From positions 5,009,501 through 5,073,500 of the forward strand of contig NZ_CP119422.1 of NCBI RefSeq assembly GCF_030506285.1: a stretch of 64,000 bases of DNA, written 5' to 3'. The notes under the pieces were generated by a model that worked only from the letters and a program-made list of their open reading frames with translations, ran no database searches and had not been told where the DNA came from. Positions 24,844-34,062 of this stretch are shown one piece after another. How positions within the stretch are numbered: the first letter of the stretch is position 1; every line of letters begins with the position of its first letter. The DNA is from Catalinimonas niigatensis. GTDB taxonomy: Bacteria; Bacteroidota; Bacteroidia; Cytophagales; Cyclobacteriaceae. A program made the position numbers and the translations under genes.

Positions 24844-27800
24844 CTATTGCTTTACTATTCTTCCACTCAGTACCTGTTTTTTCTCCCCTTCAATAACCAA
24901 CTGATAATGATACAAACCACTGCTCATTCCCTTGGGTAAATCAACTTGCAGCACATGATAGCCTGATGTAAGCTGGCCGAAGCTATAGTTGACAACTTTA
25001 TATCCAAGGTTATTGAATATATTGAGTTGAAGATGAGTATTGAAATGTTTGCCCTGAGGCATGGTAAAGGGTAGTTTGAAACGACTGCTTGTAGGGTTGG
25101 GATAAGGCATACCTACCCTGAACTGCATGATATCTAAGATAGAAATTAGATCTTCTTGAGTTCCAAAGTAAATCTGCAGTGGGAGTTTACCTTCTTCAGG
25201 AATTCGGAAACTACTTTCAGATTGTACACTCATATCTATCATCCTGCTATTCAATTCATCCCAGAGGTAAAGCTTTTGATCCATGTGTTGAATTACGCTA
25301 TTATCCCAACTCAACCGTACCATCTCTCCTGCTTTACCACCCCTCAGTTCTGCTTGCCATAGAAAGTTTTCCTGCTCACTCACTATAGAGCGGTTAAGAG
25401 GTAAATTCCTGCTTTCTTCATGCATTACCATTTCGGGATAGGCTGAAAGCTGAGGTAGTTGTACCGCATCATGGATATCCCAGGAATCTTTGGAGTCAGC
25501 CCGCATACCAATGCCGTTTCTCCGGTTTACTATTCCTTTAATCTCCACATGAATTGGCAATTCCCAACCTGAATCCTTGTCCTTTTCTTTTGCAATCCTA
25601 TTTGCGGAAGAACGTGTACTCACCGGAACCTGAACGATCATGTCAGTTCCTTCATGAAAAATAAATGCGCCTTCAAAAGCTTTAAGTTCATTTGATGTGT
25701 CTCCATAACCTGAACGACTCAATCTATTGATGTTCCCAATTGGACTACCAGGATTTGCAGTTCTAACGTTCTGCCAATCAATCGCAAAAGGATAGGGATT
25801 TCCAATTAGGTTCCAACCATCTTTGAGGACAATTTCATGAACCATTGTTCCATCTACTTCTTCACTCATCTCAGCTATCATTCCACCAAAACTAATATTT
25901 TGACTACTTCGCATGATCAGAAAATAGCCATTTCCATGCTCAAACATACTTGATCCCGAAAAACCAGAAGTATTGAGTTCCCTAAAACCTTTATCGTTTT
26001 CTGTTGGAATGCCAGGAATGTGCCGGAATAGACGCCATTCAGCATCATCGTACTCTCCCAAACCACCAAGTACTCCGCTTATACTTTGCGATTCAAAAGG
26101 AAAGGCAATGATGTTGTAGTCAGTGAAAGACAGGTCGTTTTTTTCATTTATCGAATACCATGGTCCAACTTCACTACTCTCAGCACTGAAATGTTGAGGT
26201 CCATAACTCCAGTAGGTATACCCTTTTTGTACGGTAGGATTCCCATGAATATCCCGGAATTCAAATGCATAGCGAATACCCAGAGGATCATTGAGACTGT
26301 TGATATCAGTAGTACTTAAGGTGAAACTGTAGCCATCATCCACTTTTTCAAGAGCCACTTCTCTGGCGGTTGAAAAGTCTTGGCTTAGGCCAGAGTATCG
26401 TAATTTTGAGTTTATTTCATCAATCCCACTTACATCAGTTGCCGTAACAAGTAGTGTAAGCGGGGATGAGAATTCTTGATTTTCGTTGACTGTATGGCTC
26501 AGTACCGGCCCATCAGTATCATCATCATGATCTGGCTTAGGCTTGATGACCACGGTAATTGCATCTGTATCTGTTTCTCCCTTATCGTCTTCTACTGTGA
26601 GAACTATTTCATGCACACCTACATCCAGTGTCTGCTCACTTACCGCAGTTTCTGCCAAAATTTCATCATTTCTTGTCCAGATATAGCTTACGATGTTTCC
26701 ATCAGAATCACTTGATTCAGATCCATCTAAAGTAAGGGTTTCTTTTCCGTCACCATCGTTGTCAGTTAATTCAGGAATTTCTTTGGCTACAGCTATGGGT
26801 GGTAGGTTACTTCCCGCTTCATTTACGGTGACAGTAAACAGATCGTTTACGGTAGCCCCCTCACTATCTGTTGCAATGACCGTAATAGCTGCTTCTCCTG
26901 TCGCCCCTGCGATAAAGGTAAGGATAAGTTGGGTATCATTTTCTTCAGCCAGTACCAGATCTTCGTTGCTATTTTCTACTGTGTAGCTAAGTTCTGTGTC
27001 TTCTTCATCTAAAAAAACCTCAGAAAGGTCTATCATTACAGGGTCAGCATCCTGTAGTACATTCAAATCGCTTATAGCTTGTGCTACTGTAGGTGGATCA
27101 TTTACTGCAGTAATTGTAAGGGTAAGCGTTTTACTAAAAGTATTGTTACTGTTACCTTCATCAGTGGCTGTAACCGTAATTTCAACCAGCCCATACGCAT
27201 TTTCTACTGAAGAAATTGTTATCGCCTGGTCAGATGTATTGTAGCTAAGGTCAGCTATGGCTATGTCTTCGAGCGTAGGGTTAAATGAATAACCTGCTAT
27301 TGGAGTATTGTCATCGGGAAGTATATGAACCGTTGTTGCTTCATCAAAATCTTCGGTGAGATTTATGTTTTCCGTTGAAAGTTGAAAGGAAGGTGGCTTG
27401 TTTAAATTAATTTGGATGTTCTGCTGACTTAGCAATCCGTGAGATGTTACCTGCAGATTATATTCACCTGAAGTTATGTCTTGTGGAATTGTTGCATTAA
27501 TCTCCGTACCCTCTCCATTGACAGTAATTCCTGTAAGGGAAAGGCCACCTAGTTTAACTTCTATATCTACAGGATCAAAATAACTACCTTTGATTACGAA
27601 ATTATCACCTGCCTCAAAAACTAAAGTTGGTGCACCCTGATTATCTTCAACTTCTGAAATAGCAGGAGTCTGGTTCATCTTAATAATAAACACTCCATAG
27701 GTATTTGAGTAGGTGTTTTCTATGGCAAGATTTTCATCAAGACTTACACTACCTTCATAATCACCTGCCAGGTAAATATTGCCTACTTTGTCAAGGGCAA

Positions 27801-29139
27801 TGGTTTCGGCAAAGTGAAAGTCTCCATCGGTATTAGTGGCCCATACCAAATCACCATTTGACGCATATTTTGCCACATATACATACCGCTGCTCACTGGA
27901 ATTTGATTCTACAGAGATATTTTTATTTGGAGCTGAAAATTCACCAGGGTTTCCAAAGCTTCCGGTCACATATACATTTCCTTGCAGGTCAGCTACTACA
28001 GCATTTCCAAAATCTTTACCTGGTTCTGCATCATCGCTTTCTGCTGGAGCATTTTTATCAGAACCTGCTCGCCTTACCCACTCAAAATCTCCATCTTTAG
28101 TATGCTTTGCTAAAAAAATATCATAGCCACTAATATTGTCTAAATTATTGGCCCTTCCTGTAATGTAGATAGAACCATCAGAACCGATGGTCATGTTCTT
28201 GGCTTGATCTCCTCTACCTTCATTCCCAAAGCTTTTTAACCATCCGTTGCTTCCATCAGCATTTATTTTGAGGATAAAGTAATCTTCTCCATTTTGGTTG
28301 GATGTTACTGATTCTGTAAAATTTCCATTTGCATCACCAAAAGTAAAGCTGCCAGCAAAGTAACCAGTAGCATATACATTCCCATCTTCATCAAGTACCA
28401 TTGACTGTAATACGCCCAGACCAGAGGGAAAGCCATAAGCTGTCCATAAGTACCTGCCTTCACTACTGTATTTTGCTATTGCTATGTTTTTTTCCTGCTT
28501 CACATGCGTTTCCTGATTGTTATCGCCAGAAAAAGAGAAGTTTTCGCCATCCAATATACCTGAGATGAAGTAGTTGCCATCCTTATCTATTGCCACACTC
28601 TTCAATTCATCGTTACCCTGACTCTGTCCGTTTGAAAAATTTTTGAATGCACCACCTTCTGCGAAATTCAGAGCAAACAGTCCATTGCTTTCAATATCTC
28701 TATTTATCCTAACCCCTAAACTCCTAAACTCTAGTATTCTATCATATTCTCCGCCAAATACCAATTGGTCATTAGCATTAATGTAAACATCACTCATAAC
28801 ACTGGAAAATTCATCCGAGCCATCACTGACATCATTTGCGATAACGAATACCTGGGGTTGACCATTAACAACTTTAAATACAACTGCATTTTCTTCGTCA
28901 TTAGAAGAGATAGTGTTACCCGGCACGACATTTATATTACCAGCTGCTCTGGTGGGTATATATAAATTTCCCTCACTGTCCGTCACTATGTCTTTACCTA
29001 TACGATTGTTCTCTGATGCATCAATTTTCCGTATCCATTGCCACTTAGTATCCTGGGCTATAAGCCTCACGAATGGCATAGCAATCAATAGAAAAATAAA
29101 TCCGATTGTGACTATAGTTTTTTGTGAAGACTTATCCAT
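24844..29139 (-). CDS. very large T9SS-secreted surface protein with SBBP repeats, IPT and Ig-like/PKD domains
   Basis: A 1431-aa exported protein. Signal peptide (1-28); about 40-490 is a beta-propeller-like run of SBBP repeats (V-A-x-D-x-x-G-N-x-Y-x-x-G pattern). An IPT/TIG domain spans about 495-580, cadherin/Ig-like repeats (V-N-D-P-P-T-V) about 585-780, and a PKD domain (S-S-D-S-D-G-N-I) about 785-880. A large unassigned beta region follows. The last ~85 residues are a type A T9SS sorting domain (P-Y-P-N-P-T-S-S-R-F start, G-L-Y-H-Y-Q-L-V end). It should be displayed or secreted by T9SS, perhaps as an adhesin. It ends the minus-strand set 32196-24844. Confidence 0.85.
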   Translation of the reverse strand: MDKSSQKTIVTIGFIFLLIAMPFVRLIAQDTKWQWIRKIDASENNRIGKDIVTDSEGNLYIPTRAAGNINVVPGNTISSNDEENAVVFKVVNGQPQVFVIANDVSDGSDEFSSVMSDVYINANDQLVFGGEYDRILEFRSLGVRINRDIESNGLFALNFAEGGAFKNFSNGQSQGNDELKSVAIDKDGNYFISGILDGENFSFSGDNNQETHVKQEKNIAIAKYSSEGRYLWTAYGFPSGLGVLQSMVLDEDGNVYATGYFAGSFTFGDANGNFTESVTSNQNGEDYFILKINADGSNGWLKSFGNEGRGDQAKNMTIGSDGSIYITGRANNLDNISGYDIFLAKHTKDGDFEWVRRAGSDKNAPAESDDAEPGKDFGNAVVADLQGNVYVTGSFGNPGEFSAPNKNISVESNSSEQRYVYVAKYASNGDLVWATNTDGDFHFAETIALDKVGNIYLAGDYEGSVSLDENLAIENTYSNTYGVFIIKMNQTPAISEVEDNQGAPTLVFEAGDNFVIKGSYFDPVDIEVKLGGLSLTGITVNGEGTEINATIPQDITSGEYNLQVTSHGLLSQQNIQINLNKPPSFQLSTENINLTEDFDEATTVHILPDDNTPIAGYSFNPTLEDIAIADLSYNTSDQAITISSVENAYGLVEITVTATDEGNSNNTFSKTLTLTITAVNDPPTVAQAISDLNVLQDADPVMIDLSEVFLDEEDTELSYTVENSNEDLVLAEENDTQLILTFIAGATGEAAITVIATDSEGATVNDLFTVTVNEAGSNLPPIAVAKEIPELTDNDGDGKETLTLDGSESSDSDGNIVSYIWTRNDEILAETAVSEQTLDVGVHEIVLTVEDDKGETDTDAITVVIKPKPDHDDDTDGPVLSHTVNENQEFSSPLTLLVTATDVSGIDEINSKLRYSGLSQDFSTAREVALEKVDDGYSFTLSTTDINSLNDPLGIRYAFEFRDIHGNPTVQKGYTYWSYGPQHFSAESSEVGPWYSINEKNDLSFTDYNIIAFPFESQSISGVLGGLGEYDDAEWRLFRHIPGIPTENDKGFRELNTSGFSGSSMFEHGNGYFLIMRSSQNISFGGMIAEMSEEVDGTMVHEIVLKDGWNLIGNPYPFAIDWQNVRTANPGSPIGNINRLSRSGYGDTSNELKAFEGAFIFHEGTDMIVQVPVSTRSSANRIAKEKDKDSGWELPIHVEIKGIVNRRNGIGMRADSKDSWDIHDAVQLPQLSAYPEMVMHEESRNLPLNRSIVSEQENFLWQAELRGGKAGEMVRLSWDNSVIQHMDQKLYLWDELNSRMIDMSVQSESSFRIPEEGKLPLQIYFGTQEDLISILDIMQFRVGMPYPNPTSSRFKLPFTMPQGKHFNTHLQLNIFNNLGYKVVNYSFGQLTSGYHVLQVDLPKGMSSGLYHYQLVIEGEKKQVLSGRIVKQ

Positions 29140-29214
29140 GTTTTATAAATATTTGATCACTTATACTCTCTTAAAAAGCATTTAACTCCTCCCTTCTTGG
29201 AAAGAATTCCCAGG

Positions 29215-30342
29215 TTATGGGTTGGGTAATTCTGGGGTAACCTCAATTGTATTTGATTCTGGTACGGGATCTGGCCCAGGACCTGGCTCTGGTTTTGTAA
29301 AGTAATAAACAGCTCCAGCAATAATAAGAGGCAAACCTACCTTAAGCACCACAGGGATGCGAGGTTTCACTTGAAAAGGTTGTGATGCTACTTGTTTTCT
29401 AGTTTTAGGCTCATACAATTTTATCATATAATCTTTGCCCGGCTTTTGTTGTACCTTCCAATTCCATTGCTGACCAGATAAATCCTGTCTAATTTCCTTA
29501 ATCATCGTTTGCCCCTGATATAAAGTTACTGTTGCATTCTCAACGGAGGCGTTCCAGCTTAAGGCGATGTTTTTGCCTTTCTTAACTTTAGCAGGAAGGG
29601 CGGTAGTAAACTCTAATGAAGGAAGAGTAGCTATTTCTGATGTCGCTTTAGTGTCTTCTTTCTCTTTTGTATCAACAGTACTTATAATTGTAACTTCTTC
29701 TTTCACTTTTTCAACTGCTTGCGTAGTACCGTTTACTGGAGAATGGAGCATATCTCTATCATAATTAACTCCTGCTATCCATACCTGCCAACGGTCCTTT
29801 TCAAGATCATATTCAGCCCTTAGCGTAGCATTTCTTCTTATAGGTTTGTACTGATGGTTTTTATAAGCACTGTTTTTACCTTTAAACTCACTATTGTAGC
29901 TGGCAATCACATAGATAAAACCTTCTTTATGAATATCCGATAATTCAAGTTCAGTAAAGAAGATTGTTTTCTCATAATATTTCTGATACTGTAGCTTAAA
30001 ATTGTTCAGGTAGGTGGGTACAGTGAGCGCCGAGACTTCAATATCATTCTTGGTCAGGTCCAGAGGGGTGATGTCATCTTCTATGATCACTTTATCATCA
30101 TAAAAAACCTGGTTAAACAGACTATCCTTACGAGAGTAACTGCTTTGAATGTATCTATCAATAGCACCCCGGCTCCGGGTGGGGTCAGAAATTAATTGTA
30201 AGAGTTCTTCAAACTCCTGTATTCTTAAAGTGGCTCGTCTTTTAATCTGATCTTCGTCAAATTCAGTTAAATTCTGTGCATAAGAGGTAAGTGCACAGCA
30301 ATAAATAAAGACCATCAGACAATAGGGGTGCAGTTTTTTCAT
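29215..30342 (-). CDS. exported protein with an Ig-like domain and C-terminal membrane helix
   Basis: A 375-aa protein that is not assigned to a family. It has a signal peptide (basic start, hydrophobic core, cleavage near SYAQ). A region of about 150 residues contains a charged helix then strand blocks, among them F-F-T-E-L-E-L-S-D and A-L-R-A-E-Y-D-L-E-type segments with W-Q-V-W-I. A Ser/Thr/Glu linker follows (about 210-240), then an Ig-like beta sandwich near 245-325 with A-K-V-K-K-G-K-N and W-N-A-S. One membrane helix lies near 335-350, and a short Pro-rich tail ends the protein. The second block resembles the two genes upstream by eye. The C-terminal anchor suggests it stays in the envelope. 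Confidence 0.6.
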   Translation of the reverse strand: MKKLHPYCLMVFIYCCALTSYAQNLTEFDEDQIKRRATLRIQEFEELLQLISDPTRSRGAIDRYIQSSYSRKDSLFNQVFYDDKVIIEDDITPLDLTKNDIEVSALTVPTYLNNFKLQYQKYYEKTIFFTELELSDIHKEGFIYVIASYNSEFKGKNSAYKNHQYKPIRRNATLRAEYDLEKDRWQVWIAGVNYDRDMLHSPVNGTTQAVEKVKEEVTIISTVDTKEKEDTKATSEIATLPSLEFTTALPAKVKKGKNIALSWNASVENATVTLYQGQTMIKEIRQDLSGQQWNWKVQQKPGKDYMIKLYEPKTRKQVASQPFQVKPRIPVVLKVGLPLIIAGAVYYFTKPEPGPGPDPVPESNTIEVTPELPNP

Positions 30343-30343
30343 C

Positions 30344-31153
30344 TTATTTGATGTAGAGATGATTACTTAAATAGCTTCTCTTCTTTTCAATATCAGCATA
30401 TAGCAACTCACTAATCAACCAACCACTGTTATTTTCATTGCGATTGAACTCTTCTACTTTTACTATCCATTGGTTTAGTTGGAGAAAGTGGTAGGAAACC
30501 TTTTTTACTCCTTTAAACTTAAATCCTCCGTTATGGGCCATGAGTAACAATTGATTCATTGGGTTTTCTTTAGGCTGCGAATGATCGTAATACTCATTGG
30601 GGTCTGCAAACATCCTTCGCAATTCCAGAAAATTTGTACCATGTCCGGAGGGAGGTAAAAGTGAATTGAATTCAAAGTCTTCGTGCAGGTCTATCGCCGA
30701 AATATTTAAGCTTTTGATCACCCAGTTGACTGTCTCTTTCTTCGCGTTGACCTTTGTATTCAATACAATATCAAAGAAGATTGCTTTACCTTCATATTCA
30801 GCAAGGCAATGCGCTTTGGCATACCAATCCTGGTCATAAAAACTGAGATAGGGTGGTTTTTTACTATTCACTATATCGTCGATAAACAAGAGGATTTGCT
30901 GTTTACCTGCATCGTTCACTTCAGAAAAATCAAAAAGGCTAAGTACGAGATTTTTCCTTGTGACCTCCAGTCCGTAGTTTTCATCCAGGTATCTTTTGAT
31001 AAGGGTATGGTCAGCATTATTAAAGCGATCAATAAATTCGTCGATCTGCTTTACCTGAAATGCAAACTGTTCGTGATCATAGGATTCAACGGTTTTCTGA
31101 CAAAAGCTGCAGTGGAAATGAAACGATAATACGATCACAGCTGCCAGTTTCAT
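30344..31153 (-). CDS. exported protein of unknown function
   Basis: A 269-aa exported protein with a short signal peptide (L-A-A-V-I-V-L-S-F, cleavage near SFCQ). No family is recognised. The body has an N-terminal helical block (I-D-E-F-I-D-R-F) and a beta block with K-A-H-C-L-A-E-Y and W-V-I-K-S-L-N. The latter resembles the corresponding parts of the two neighbouring genes, as if all three derive from a common exported module. The start overlaps the previous gene's stop by four bases (ATGA at 31150-31153), so translation is probably coupled. The C-terminus ends in a strand-rich region with W-I-V-K-V-E-E-F. Confidence 0.55.
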   Translation of the reverse strand: MKLAAVIVLSFHFHCSFCQKTVESYDHEQFAFQVKQIDEFIDRFNNADHTLIKRYLDENYGLEVTRKNLVLSLFDFSEVNDAGKQQILLFIDDIVNSKKPPYLSFYDQDWYAKAHCLAEYEGKAIFFDIVLNTKVNAKKETVNWVIKSLNISAIDLHEDFEFNSLLPPSGHGTNFLELRRMFADPNEYYDHSQPKENPMNQLLLMAHNGGFKFKGVKKVSYHFLQLNQWIVKVEEFNRNENNSGWLISELLYADIEKKRSYLSNHLYIK

Positions 31154-32196
31154 AACTCCGTTGTACTTTTCACTCCTATATCAGAAAGATAAACGTCCCA
31201 TTTGCTGATTTCTTCCCCATCAATAATTTGCTTCAAAGGCTTTACAATGATCTCAATATTTTTTTGAGTGATGTCCTGGTAAATCACTACATTATCGCTA
31301 TTGTATCCCTTGAATATTTGCTCAACAGAAATGATTCCCCGGTATTCCCCATCTTCCCCTGACCTGATCTGATTCACGTAAGCAACCTGATTCCAGACCA
31401 TTTCCACTTTGGCATAGGTCAGCATACGGAGACGAGCAAGGTAATCGGCAATCTTAAAGGATTCAACTTCTTCACCATTCAGGCTGGAAACCTCTACCAT
31501 CCTGTTTTCATCATAGAAAAGGCCTAATGCAAGTTTTACTGCATCATCCTGATAAAGTTCGTCTACTCTTTCATCGGTGATTGTGCTTAAATAGCTGCCA
31601 AAAGCTCTTGTCTTGGTGAGCGCTCTCCTTGCAAAATAATCCTGCTCTTCATTACTCAACTGTATGGTTGTCGAAGGTTGACGCGTGGAATAAGCATTCA
31701 AATCCTTCACTTCACTCAAACATTGATTAGCTATTAAAGGCTCAGCCAGTATTTTATGGATACCATTTTTATAAATGATCAATGCTACTTCTGAAATATC
31801 AAGCAGAAAATACCTCCCGCTCCTGTGATCCTGGTAGCCTACTTTGTCATTTATAATTTCTACCTTTTCAGCAGCAAAGACCTCTTTCTTAAGCGTAATG
31901 ATTTTATGGAAGTCATTTTCTGTATTTTTCAGCCATCTCATCTTATTTTCAGCATCAGAAGAGATAAGAATATCTCCATTTGATTTCATACCCAATGCAA
32001 AATCTTTAAGGTCGACAGACTGACTATCTGCAAATAAGATTTTACTTTTGTTAATGGATATAATGCTTCCTTCTACCTTTAATCCTGCTTTGGTATATAT
32101 TACATCTTCTGAATACTGACAGGATGAAGCTTCAGGTATAAGTAGTAAAATCAAAATAATCAATGTCCCAGAAGCTTTTTTATATTTATTCAACAT
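31150..32196 (-). CDS. exported protein of unknown function, first gene of the envelope set
   Basis: A 348-aa protein with a signal peptide (basic start, LIILILLLIPEA core). It may be a lipoprotein, since the cleavage region is SSCQ. The first half is small-beta, with L-K-V-E-G-S-I-I-S-I-N near residue 40, resembling a domain used in Bacteroidota to report on stored parameters, but this is weak. The second half has helix D-E-R-V-D-E-L-Y-Q-D and a beta block (V-E-M-V-W-N-Q-V, I-S-V-E-Q-I-F-K-G) ending K-W-D-V-Y-L-S-D-I-G. The stop overlaps the next start (ATGA). The 32321-32353 repeat lies ~125 bp upstream. Confidence 0.55.
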   Translation of the reverse strand: MLNKYKKASGTLIILILLLIPEASSCQYSEDVIYTKAGLKVEGSIISINKSKILFADSQSVDLKDFALGMKSNGDILISSDAENKMRWLKNTENDFHKIITLKKEVFAAEKVEIINDKVGYQDHRSGRYFLLDISEVALIIYKNGIHKILAEPLIANQCLSEVKDLNAYSTRQPSTTIQLSNEEQDYFARRALTKTRAFGSYLSTITDERVDELYQDDAVKLALGLFYDENRMVEVSSLNGEEVESFKIADYLARLRMLTYAKVEMVWNQVAYVNQIRSGEDGEYRGIISVEQIFKGYNSDNVVIYQDITQKNIEIIVKPLKQIIDGEEISKWDVYLSDIGVKSTTEL

Positions 32197-32496
32197 ATCA
32201 GTGCGGATGTGACTTTGATGTAATATGTAAATATAAAAGTAAACAAAAAGACGTTTAATATCCTATGAGATTAGGGTTTTTAAATAATCCCAGTCTAAAA
32301 TAACATTGAAAAAAATCTACATGTCAAAAAGTCAATACCCACTGTTAAGTATTTTTAGAATAAACTTTCAGAATTCACTACCTTAGAGATTACAGGCATA
32401 ATTTTTACTACATTGATCAAAAAAGGCATTAGCGTAAATATCCATTTAGAGATAAAAAGTTAAGACGCAGCGAAACTACACCGCTAAACGAACAGT
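32197..32496. promoter_or_regulatory. divergent intergenic region with repeat copy 3
   Basis: A 300-bp gap between the minus-strand envelope genes and the plus-strand esterase, so promoters for both directions should lie here. No clean TTTG-N19-21-TAnnTTTG pair was found. The notable element is the repeat copy at 32321-32353. Confidence 0.5.
32321..32353 (-). repeat. dispersed repeat, copy 3 (inverted arm)
   Basis: TACCCACTGTTAAGTA differs from the core of copy 2 by one base. It is preceded by TGTCAAAAAGTCAA, one mismatch from the reverse complement of the arm that follows the core in copy 2. Read on the minus strand it is therefore core plus TTGACTTTTTGACA, oriented toward the exported-protein genes. 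The palindromic core suggests a dimeric regulator site shared with the other end of the T6SS region. Confidence 0.65.
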
Positions 32497-33849
32497 ATGA
32501 AAAAAAGAATACATTTCCTTGTCCTCCTTGTTTTTTTAAGCTCGCAGGCATTCGCGCAAATGTCTCAGCAGGCAAGAGATAGCATCAACAAAATGAGCAC
32601 ACAAGACCATCAGCTCATGATGAAAAGATTGGGAATTACTGAGCTACGGCCCGGGCCTTCGGGCAACCCGGAAGCACCCAATGCAGCGAATGCGGATGAA
32701 TCCAAAGCATCACCCTATACCAACTTGCCCGACCCTCTGGTTTTCAGGGATGGTACACCTGTGACTACAGCCCAGGCTTGGGAAAAACGAAAACTGGAAA
32801 TCAAAGAAGACTTTTCCAGAGAAATCTATGGAAGAGTACCTGAAAATACGCCTGCGGTTACCTGGGAAGTGGTAAGTGAAAAAGATACTGTAGAAGGGGT
32901 GTATTCTGTACATGTGAAAGAACTATTAGGTCACGTGGATAACCGTACTTATCCGGCCATCAGCGTAGCCATAGAAATGACACTCACTACTCCTGCTGAA
33001 ATCAACTCAGCAGTGCCTATAGTGCTGGAGTTTGGCTGGAATTTTCCTGCCAATTGGCCGAAACCGAAACGCGATGGCCCCAGCTGGCAGGAGCAACTGC
33101 TGGAAAAAGGCTGGGGCTATGCCATCCTGATTCCTACCAGTTTCCAGGCAGATCATGGTGCTGGCCTTAGAGAAGGTGTCATCGGACTAGTGAATCAAGG
33201 TCAGCCCAGAGCACTTGATGATTGGGGCACTTTGCGGGCCTGGGCCTGGGGTGCCAGCCGGGCGATGGATTATTTTGAGACTAACGATACTGTAGATGAG
33301 GAGCGGGTGGCGATTGAAGGGCTTTCACGCTATGGGAAAGCAGCGCTGGTGGCAATGGCCTATGAACCGCGTTTTGCGATGGGTTTGATAGGGTCTTCGG
33401 GAGCAGGAGGGGCTAAGATATTGCGAAGGGTTTTTGGAGAGCAGGTAGAAAATCTGGCTTCATCAGCAGAATATCATTGGTTTGCGCCGAATTTTATTAA
33501 GTATGCCGGGCCATTAACTCCTGACGATCTTCCGGTTGATGCGCATGAATTGATTGCCCTGTGTGCGCCCCGTCCGCTGTTCATCAGTGTAGGTGCCCCT
33601 GATGTAGAAGGCCAATGGATAGATGCCAGGGGGATGTTTCTGGCCGGGGTGCATGCCAGTCCTGTTTATGAACTGGTAGGCAAAAAAGGTTTGGAAACTG
33701 CCACTTTTCCTCCGCAGGAAACAGCCTTGCTGAAAGGAGATATCGCTTTCAGACAACATGAAGGTGGTCATACTGTAGGTCCGAACTGGCCTTATTTCAT
33801 ACAATTTGCTGAAGGCTATTTTCAATCTGAAACAAGTGCCAATGAATAG
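32497..33849 (+). CDS. CE15-type 4-O-methyl-glucuronoyl esterase
   Basis: A 450-aa exported alpha/beta hydrolase with signal peptide (cleavage near AFAQ, residue 20). The nucleophile elbow GLSRYGK at 275-281 (Ser277) matches the CE15 G-x-S-R-x-G-K signature. The W-G-A-S-R-A-M-D-Y segment at 251-259 and the late H-E-G-G-H near residue 425, holding the catalytic His, also fit. Such enzymes cleave ester bonds between lignin alcohols or methyl groups and glucuronic acid on xylan. It lies at the start of the carbohydrate region and near the GH2 beta-glucuronidase. The natural substrate cannot be told. Confidence 0.85.
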   Translation: MKKRIHFLVLLVFLSSQAFAQMSQQARDSINKMSTQDHQLMMKRLGITELRPGPSGNPEAPNAANADESKASPYTNLPDPLVFRDGTPVTTAQAWEKRKLEIKEDFSREIYGRVPENTPAVTWEVVSEKDTVEGVYSVHVKELLGHVDNRTYPAISVAIEMTLTTPAEINSAVPIVLEFGWNFPANWPKPKRDGPSWQEQLLEKGWGYAILIPTSFQADHGAGLREGVIGLVNQGQPRALDDWGTLRAWAWGASRAMDYFETNDTVDEERVAIEGLSRYGKAALVAMAYEPRFAMGLIGSSGAGGAKILRRVFGEQVENLASSAEYHWFAPNFIKYAGPLTPDDLPVDAHELIALCAPRPLFISVGAPDVEGQWIDARGMFLAGVHASPVYELVGKKGLETATFPPQETALLKGDIAFRQHEGGHTVGPNWPYFIQFAEGYFQSETSANE

Positions 33850-34062
33850 CTTGTTTGTAATGGAATTTTATCTTTATGACTCTGAAAAGAACTTCCCGTT
33901 GCTTTTACCAAGTATTAATATCTTATCCAAATTGAGCCGGAGGCAGGTTGGTTGAAGTGTAGCTTGCAGAAATGAACAAAAAATTACAGCGACAAAAGCT
34001 ACAGGTCAATCACCTAATTTCACAGATATAGTCTGCTTTCAGCTAAACGGTCACCAAGCGGT

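Noticed and set aside
24844-29139. The 1431-aa protein as a T6SS TssR-like outer-membrane component
   Set aside because: The domain order (SBBP, IPT, PKD, T9SS sorting signal) is that of a T9SS-secreted surface protein, not of TssR.
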